A stretch of DNA of 64,000 bases from Limnanthes douglasii subsp. nivea (lineage: Eukaryota > Streptophyta > Magnoliopsida > Brassicales > Limnanthaceae): NCBI GenBank assembly GCA_036936605.1, contig JAUPFV010000004.1:92530334-92594333 (forward strand). Direction: 5' to 3'. The position numbers were made by a program, and so were the translations under genes. This document shows positions 57,256-64,000 of this stretch, in pieces. The notes below the pieces were generated by a model. That model saw only the letters and a list, made by a program, of their open reading frames with translations, ran no database searches and was not told the origin of the DNA. Numbering within the stretch: position 1 is the stretch's first letter; every line of letters starts with the position of its first letter.

Positions 57256-57960
57256 GACATAATATGATGGACACGTGTTTTTACATTAGGTTTTGCGGTG
57301 ACATGATGGTCATTGTGTGTCTATACGTAGATGATTTACTTATATTGAGTAATAATTGAAATAAAGAAGTTTATGCCTTTTACTTATAATATGGAGGATT
57401 TTGAAGACTGGGATACTAATTTGGAAATAAATATATTTTGAAAAAAATAATGGGTTCTTTTCCTTATTTGAACCCATTATAATAAAAAGAGTATTTGATA
57501 AATTTAAACATATGAAATTCAAAGAAGTACATACACCATTTGATTATTATCTGAAATTTAAAAAGAATGAGGGACGAGCAATGCTCTGTTAGGCTAAACT
57601 ATTGTAATAGGTAGTCTGATGTATTCAACTTTCTGCAGTAGGATGGATATTTCATTGACGGTAAGTAAATTAAGTCAACTTACTAGTACTTCAAGTACAT
57701 AAAATGGAAATGCGATTGAAAGGATTTTTAGGCAATTGTAGAAGAACATGAAACATGTGCTTTTAATATTTTAATTTTCTAAGGGTACATTATGATACAC
57801 GAAGGTAAGTTAGATAACGATACTAACTTATAACAAATAGACTACGAGATGGTGCTCAATTTTTTATGAAGTAAGGTTTTTCCAAGGACATTTGACGCAT
57901 CATCTACATGGTCAATTTATAATTGTTTGTATTCTCCCAACATATAAAAATATTCTTTAA
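57256..57960 (+). pseudogene. Copia relic C, right part: end of RT and RNase H
   Basis: RT resumes with VDTCFYIRFCGDMMVIVCLY and the catalytic YVDDLLI-type motif (VDDLLILSNN at about 57325). Later pieces match the copia RT-RNase H connection (IGSLMYSTFCSRMDISLTVS, about 57610) and the start of RNase H (LKNMKHVLL, about 57745). Many stops. The 3' LTR was not identified. Confidence 0.7.
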
Positions 57961-60700
57961 GAGATACCAACATGAAGGGGCAAATTCCCGTAAAACGTCA
58001 GACAGTTTAGCACATCTTCTAGTCATCCTGAGATCAATCTATGCTCCAAATTCATGTAACTTTGATATTCACTGGTGAGAAGAACTTTCACCAATAATGA
58101 AGCAAAAGTCTCCGGTTGGTTTAAGTGGTTCCTTTTTAGAAACCCGATGAACTTTTTATTTATTCTTCTATATCTTATGTGTCTTCTATTTGGTCATCAG
58201 AATCTACCAAATTATTCATGAGTAGGTTACTAATATTTTACATCCTAGGTTCTTATTCTTCTTCTACTGCGATATTTTCTCCACTAAACACACAGTCTCA
58301 TGATGACCGGTTTTTCTAAGATCTTCTCCACTTGTGAATGACCTTCTAAACTTTTCTTGGAAATTTCATTATTTGTATGCTAGCTAAGAACGAACTTCGT
58401 ATTGGCTAGGTTATTTCATTTTTCCGTTATGAGTATGGAGAAAGGCTGGACATATAGTTTAGACACGACTTTTCTATGTGCATCCATATACCTTTCTAGC
58501 TTTGGAAATTCCACCATGCATGATGGTAACTTAGAAAAAAACATCATGCATGAGAAAGAGGAGTACCTCTATATGGTTATCCTTCTCATCTCATACATCT
58601 TCCTTGCAAACGAATAATATAGATTATTTTTATTATCATATATCTTCCTTATCACCTTCATTCGAAGAGTCATCTTCGAATCTACACATGCACCCGTCAT
58701 TACACATTACAGAGTCAACATCTCATATAAAATGGTGTTTTTTTTATATAAGAGTGTGATCCATTTGGATAGAAACACGAAATTGGTATATCATCCTCTT
58801 TTATCTTGCAAACGAGGTATATCATGTTGGGGTGAAAAAATGGGACATTTTCTACTACTTCATCTTCTACTTTATAGAATGTCTTGACTGTTCTATTTTT
58901 TACTCCGAGGAAAATTAGGTATGCTGTTTGGAGGGGGGTGTTTCTATCTGAGATATTTTATAATTTGTGATCCATTGCAAATGCATAACCTTCAAAAACT
59001 CTTCTTTTGGGATATGTCATGAAATATTAAAAATGGTTAGGATTTGTTCGTTATTATTGGAAAATACTATAAGAGTGTTTGAGGACTCAAGCTTTGGTGA
59101 TAGATCCGTAACATGGTCCTACCAAATGGTAAACAATCTGGTGATGTAGAGTAGAAAAAAAATAGATGATCTTTTTTGCTATGCTCTTGTTATCTATACT
59201 TGGACTTTCAAGAAGTTAGACAGATCAAGGAAGTCGACAGATTTGGATGTATAAGTGATAGGTTGAAGTTTGGGAAGAACTCCATAACTATACTTACACT
59301 ATGAAAGTGGTGATAATCATTTTGATGACTTCATGTTGATATTAGATGAACCTTATGTCCAAAAGAGCCTTGTTATGACTGCCAACTCTAAAGTGGAGGT
59401 GTGTGTTCCAATGAGTTTTTGGTGTCAGGACTACACAGATAATTCCAAAATGAACGTGTGCATAACTTTTTACTTTTCATCGTGTTATGAAGTCGTCTAG
59501 TATTTCAAGGGTGACATATTGTTCGGCCATGGTCGCATATAGTATGCACTTGTTCGATCTGCATATTGCGCATATTTTTTTAAGAGTGGTATTTTGGTAT
59601 GGATTAAGGTTCATATACCTTTTGTCAAAGAACTTTTTTTTTCATGTAAAGATTATACGGGCTAAAAAATGGTAATGAGGATTCATTTACTTGCGCACTT
59701 ATAGAGGACGAGTGTATATTCTACTTTTTTTTTTAAACTTGCATTTGTGTACAAGATGAAGAAAATATTAAGGCTGAAGAAACTTTGGAGGATGCCATTT
59801 GAACCGGTGGGTGTTTGTGAGATCATATTGTTATTATCTAATTTTTATGTATATCTTATCCTCTTTCGAAAAATACTTTTCAAAATCATTATTTTTCAAT
59901 TAAAAGAGAACAAATGTAGGACTAGAATTTAAAATAAGTTTTAATTCGTTTAATATATATATTTTATGATAAACAAATTAATTTATTAATTAAGTATAAA
60001 ATTTGTCTCTTTAATAGTAGTCGGAGATATTTAAAGACATTTGATTCTAATATTCTAAGTTGGAATGTATAGAAATTATGAATAATGCAATTATACTTAC
60101 AGAGAAGCTAATTATTGTATGGATTGGATGATTAGATTTAGAAACGACTTCAACAATGGATTTGACTCGTTACATGGATCCACTAAAAGGATTAAAGAAT
60201 ATTTATGAAAAGTGAGGATGAATCACTTCTATATCTGTATGGTACATACTTTTGGAAGGTTCAAATTCTTTTTTACCTGTTTTTAAACCTCATGTGTATG
60301 AAAATAATATATATTTCTGAATTGATAATATTTGGGTTATATGACATTATTGATATATTGTGACCGACATAGACTATAATTTTAAAATAAGGCAAGTAAC
60401 CCATAACCATATGGGTAAGTTTCAATTTAATAATAACCACATGAATTTTAAAGTTTAATAAAACACTGTATAAAATTTTCAAACAATATCTCTAAAAACA
60501 CAATTATACATGTGACATTTACAACTTTCAACTAGAGAGTAAGATTAATTTTAATATTTGTTATTTCCAACTTTCAAAACTCCTTGTCTTTCAAACCCTC
60601 ACTTAAAAAAATTTAAAAACATATATATTTCTATTTTTATAAAGACAAACAAAATGAAATCAATGTGTGAAATATTTAGAGATTTTTTGAAGTCCAAATT
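57961..60700. other. Unresolved DNA, probably further decayed repeats
   Basis: Open stretches of 60-70 codons occur on the plus strand at 58402, 58550, 58967 and 59487, but none shows a recognisable motif or codon pattern. The first part may include the 3' LTR of copia relic C. 60000-60700 is very AT-rich. Confidence 0.4.
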
Positions 60701-60725
60701 TGTAAGCAAATTGTTCTTAATTTTG

Positions 60726-61010
60726 CAACTAAACAACAATTGGTTATTTTGCAACTAAACAAGAGTCTTTTTTATTAAACTTATTTCACAACCAAATTAC
60801 ATGTAATTTGGTAAGTTCACAACTAAACAACAGTTTTTTTAACCAAATTATTATAATCTTAAAACTAAACAATAATTATTTTTTCATAATCAAATTACAC
60901 GTAATTTCATAACTAACCAACATTTATTTCTTCGCAACCAAATTATACATAATTTTCCAACTGCACAACATTTACTTTTTCGTAATCAATTTATACGTAA
61001 TTTCGCAATA
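60726..61010. repeat. About 48-bp tandem repeat, six degenerate copies
   Basis: The word (G/C)CAACTAAACAACA recurs at about 60752, 60812, 60862, 60910, 60958 and 61004, each followed by a T-run, then AATCAAATTA and a CGTAATTT word. It lies 470 bp upstream of the start codon of the next gene. Confidence 0.7.
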
Positions 61011-61299
61011 AAAAAATAAAAAATATATATCTTTCATAAATCTAGTTTTGTTCATCTTTAAAAAATAAATCCAATAGTATTTTTAAATATTTTTTAATCA
61101 TATTTTTTTTAAAAAAAACATTGTAGAAAAAACATAAAAACAAAAAGTAAAAAACAGATGAAAATATATTAATATTTAATAAATATTTTAAAAATCGAAA
61201 TAATTACCGATAAATATTAATTTTATCCGTACTTTTTTAAATTTTAATTTATTATTATAAATAAAATTTTGATGAATTATTGATAATGTTTATAATATT

Positions 61300-61476
61300 A
61301 GAAGGTAAAAATAAGATCAAACATACCTACGTAGCCCCAATTGCTCGAACTGGGTTCGACTCGTATTTGAATTCGGTCCAATTGGCGCACCTAACTTCTC
61401 AAACAAGCTGCTTTGAGCACTCTCTAATATTTATGCACATACCACCACAGTCGTCTCTCTCAAACAAATCCCGATC
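61300..61476 (+). promoter_or_regulatory. Likely 5' UTR/proximal promoter of the 61.5-kb gene
   Basis: Base composition shifts from AT-rich to mixed at about 61310. CT-rich leader sequence (CACCACAGTCGTCTCTCTC) precedes the ATG at 61477. No clear TATA box was assigned. Confidence 0.35.
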
Positions 61477-63878
61477 ATGGCAACCCTCGACAATTTTGAA
61501 CCTGTATTCGGTGAACCCACACCCGAGTGGTCCAATTCGGGTTCGGGTTTACTCCGCCGGTTCTTGTTCCACGTCTACGCCCCAGATTCTTCTCATCTAG
61601 TAGTTCAAGTCACCGATTTCCATTCAATTTCATTAGAATCCGTACGCTCCATTTCACAGCTCGATGATATGGTCAGTTTCTTCCTTCTTCGTATGTTTAA
61701 TTTTTATTCCTAAACTATCTGTACGCCCATGTTTAAACCAGAGAGTCCTTGTATATGTTAGCATGTATCTTCTGAAAGAAGCTACGAACCTGTTTGGTAC
61801 TTGTTTGGTCTCAGTATATGTAAGAAACTTAACTTGGAATACGGTTTAGTGCGTCACATTTGATCATTTGTAATCAGTTTTCGGTTTAATCTTATACAAC
61901 TCGTTTATAATCCAATGACGATCATGTGCTTTACATCACCAACATGCGTTCAGGGTGTGTCGCATTCGAAGTTGCGTCAACTGAAGCTGCTAATGCTAGA
62001 TGTTTCACTTAGGGTCTTAAAAGAAGCTATTATTGATTTTGGTGTCAAATGAGTCATAGCTAATAGATATGAGCTATTAACCATTCATCATAATAAAAGA
62101 TTAGACACAATACATATAAGCTGTTAGGAAACTGCAGATGTCCAGAATGTTTCACGAATCAGAACGATGTAGCACTAAGGAGCACGACAGTACCATCCAG
62201 AATGCTTGGTGCTCACATTTGACATGTGTCTCACAGCACGGGTCTGACTTTAGGCGTGTCGAACTATAAGTCTATAACCATATCGTTTGCAATAATAGCT
62301 CTTGTGTTTGACTTAAAAGGCCATTACATTCACCAGAATTGCTTGTATAACAATTAACTATAATTTGTACAAAAAACTTTACCTTTTATATAATAATGCG
62401 CTCTCTATGCATCGTGTATAAGCACAATCTTGTTTAAGCCTGACTTTCATGGTGAAAGAAACCATCTGCATTTTGTCCAACTCTCTAAATTTTTCTCTTT
62501 ATGCACAGAGGGACTCAATTGGTATAGGAGGATCTTGGTCTGATTTTATTGACTATGTTGTTGATTCTATTAAATCTAAGAATGTTAAGCTTGTTCTCGA
62601 AGGAAATCATGACTCCAAAGGTTAGTCTTATAAATCCCGTTTTGCTTTTAAAATTAAAATTATTAAGTGTTTTTTTTTTTTTGTGAATGATGCATCACAA
62701 ACTAGCATTTGTTGAAATGATATCAAATCTGTCTAAATGTTATAATTTGAAACCTGCTTATGAATTGTTATGCAGTATCGGATTAAAGTTAATGTTTATT
62801 TGATTTGTTTTGACTTCCGATAATATGTTCTATATGTGCTTTAGGTGCCACGTCTGCCAAATTGGTTGCCCAGAAAGCCAAAGGAATGCCTCGAATATCT
62901 ATTTCACTTAAAAAAGTTTCAGAATCCGCGGTAAATGAAACTATGGCAAATCTGTCTCTGGGGCTCTTCAAAGCTTTCACAAGCTTGCAAGGTATAAACC
63001 TTTCTTTTACGTGTCAAACTAACTTTCTTGGGCACTGCTTAATATATAAGTACACTTTTTTATTACCATTCTGTGCCGTAGTATATAGCTCATGAGCACT
63101 CACCTGTTATAACCAAATAAAGAAATGGAAGGTACTCACCTTAAGAATAAGGACACTAGTATTTAAACAAGTGTTCTTAAAGTTAATGTAAATTTGAACC
63201 CGCTTATTTCTACATATTTAGTCGAGACTTCTATAACAGATATTCTATAAATGTTTGTTCATCTCGGTTCTCTTCGTTAAATTTTACCTGTATGTGTAAT
63301 TGATATTTTCTTTCTTTTGTATATGTTTCTTAGACCAAGAACGACCCTCCCAGCTGACAAAAGTTAATGAAAAGGTATGTTAACATGGTTCTGGAACTGC
63401 TTGTTCAAGATTCTAGTTTGATTATCATTAGTCATTAGTTTCTCCTTTTCTTCTTACGGAAGTTAGGTTTGAACTTATTTCATGTTCAAGGTTTCTGTTA
63501 TCTCCTTTTAATTGTATTTAACTTTGCTGTTGACCAAACTAAAGCAATTCCCTAACACTAAGGATGAAATTAAGAACAATAGTTTTGTCATCCGTTACTT
63601 TAACAAAATAGTTTTATGTTTAGCGTCTGTATAGATGACAATTATGGTATCTCTTTTTTTCCTTTTCTTGATCAGTACCTAAGTGTTAACTTTTTCCGGT
63701 TAGCAACCTAAATGGTAACTTGTTCATACTGTAGATATAAATTGGAATATCTATTAATTTCAGGAGGACAATGAAAGCACGCAGAGCGAACTGAGAAAGA
63801 ACAAATTTCGAAAAGTGAATTCTTCAGATAAACCAGATATTTCTACTTCGCTTATAAGCGATGGCCAAGATTCTCCCG
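61477..63878 (+). CDS. Conserved protein, possibly XRCC4-superfamily (PAXX-like); 3' end beyond window
   Basis: Five exons are visible: 61477-61671, 62509-62620, 62845-62991, 63334-63374 and 63765-63878. All have GT..AG borders and joins in frame; a donor at 63879 shows that more follows outside the window. The product starts MATLDNFEPVFGEPTPEWSN, then a beta-strand-rich head (RRFLFHVYAPDSSHLVVQVT, ISQLDDMRDSIGIGGSW, VKLVLEG, PRISISLKKVSESA), a helix (ETMANLSLGLFKAFTSLQ) and a polar Lys/Ser tail. A small head of antiparallel strands with a VTD...W/S..S motif followed by a helix and a disordered tail is reminiscent of PAXX/XRCC4 proteins of non-homologous end joining. That assignment is inference from layout, not from a diagnostic motif. 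Confidence 0.75.
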
Positions 63879-64000
63879 GTATGTAAAATTTGGTTAAGTA
63901 GTTTCTGACGATCATGGAGTTTTGTTTGCCAATTGAATATTATTTGCGAGCAGATGTCTAAAACTTTGTTTTCCCGTCTCTCTTTTTTACCAAACTCAAG
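63879..64000 (+). other. Intron 5 (partial) of the 61.5-kb gene
   Basis: It starts GTATGTAAAATT after CTCCCG. No acceptor is reached before the window end. Confidence 0.7.

Noticed and set aside
58402..59932. Series of 60-70 codon plus-strand frames
   Set aside because: No motif, no shared frame or splice pattern; expected by chance in this DNA.

Overview
This is nuclear DNA from a flowering plant, most likely a eudicot. It has spliceosomal introns with GT..AG borders, AT-rich intergenic DNA, nested Ty1-copia and Ty3/gypsy Tat-type retrotransposons, Mutator-like and hAT elements, and plant gene families (TBL acetyltransferase, plant FSH hydrolase). The species cannot be fixed from the sequence alone.

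Only three host genes look intact. A TBL14-like wall-polysaccharide O-acetyltransferase (39816-42079, +, 3 coding exons) converges on an FSH-family serine hydrolase (42486-43795, -, 6 exons). A third gene (61477 to beyond the window end, +, at least 5 exons) encodes a conserved small protein whose layout suggests, without proof, an XRCC4/PAXX-like fold. All exon joins in these genes keep frame.

Most of the rest is layered mobile DNA. 1-2.7 kb: 3' end of a Tat-type gypsy element (Tat-3) with an antisense ORF, inserted in a minus-strand copia relic (2.7-4.3 kb). 4.3-7.0 kb: a second minus-strand copia relic, interrupted by a 426-bp foldback MITE with a perfect 10-bp target-site duplication (TSD). 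7.0-10.2 kb: a tandem array LTR-int-LTR-int-LTR-int-LTR-int-LTR of a short non-autonomous retroelement. 10.5-13.7 kb: AT-rich DNA with no recognisable gene. About 14-36.7 kb: a decayed large Mutator-like element with a + strand MULE transposase relic and a convergent - strand Ulp1-protease relic. It is split by the complete 9.7-kb Tat-1 retrotransposon (TSD AGTGA), and a 716-bp hAT MITE (TSD GTCCAGTG) has landed in the Ulp1 active-site region. 37.3-38.4 kb: a probable Pack-MULE carrying a dead histone H2B copy. 44.6-58 kb: a third copia relic whose reverse transcriptase is interrupted by the 10.6-kb Tat-2 element. 58-61.3 kb: unresolved AT-rich DNA with a 48-bp tandem repeat.

The three Tat elements share one architecture: sense gag-pol, a spacer, an antisense ORF with a plant gypsy-type 'transposase-associated' domain and, in Tat-1, a coiled-coil tail, then the LTR. 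Their protein-coding damage differs (Tat-1 lost most of the archaeal-type RNase H and the integrase Glu; Tat-2 lost the protease active site), so neither can be autonomous. Tat-1 and Tat-2 also share an almost identical non-coding block just after pol.
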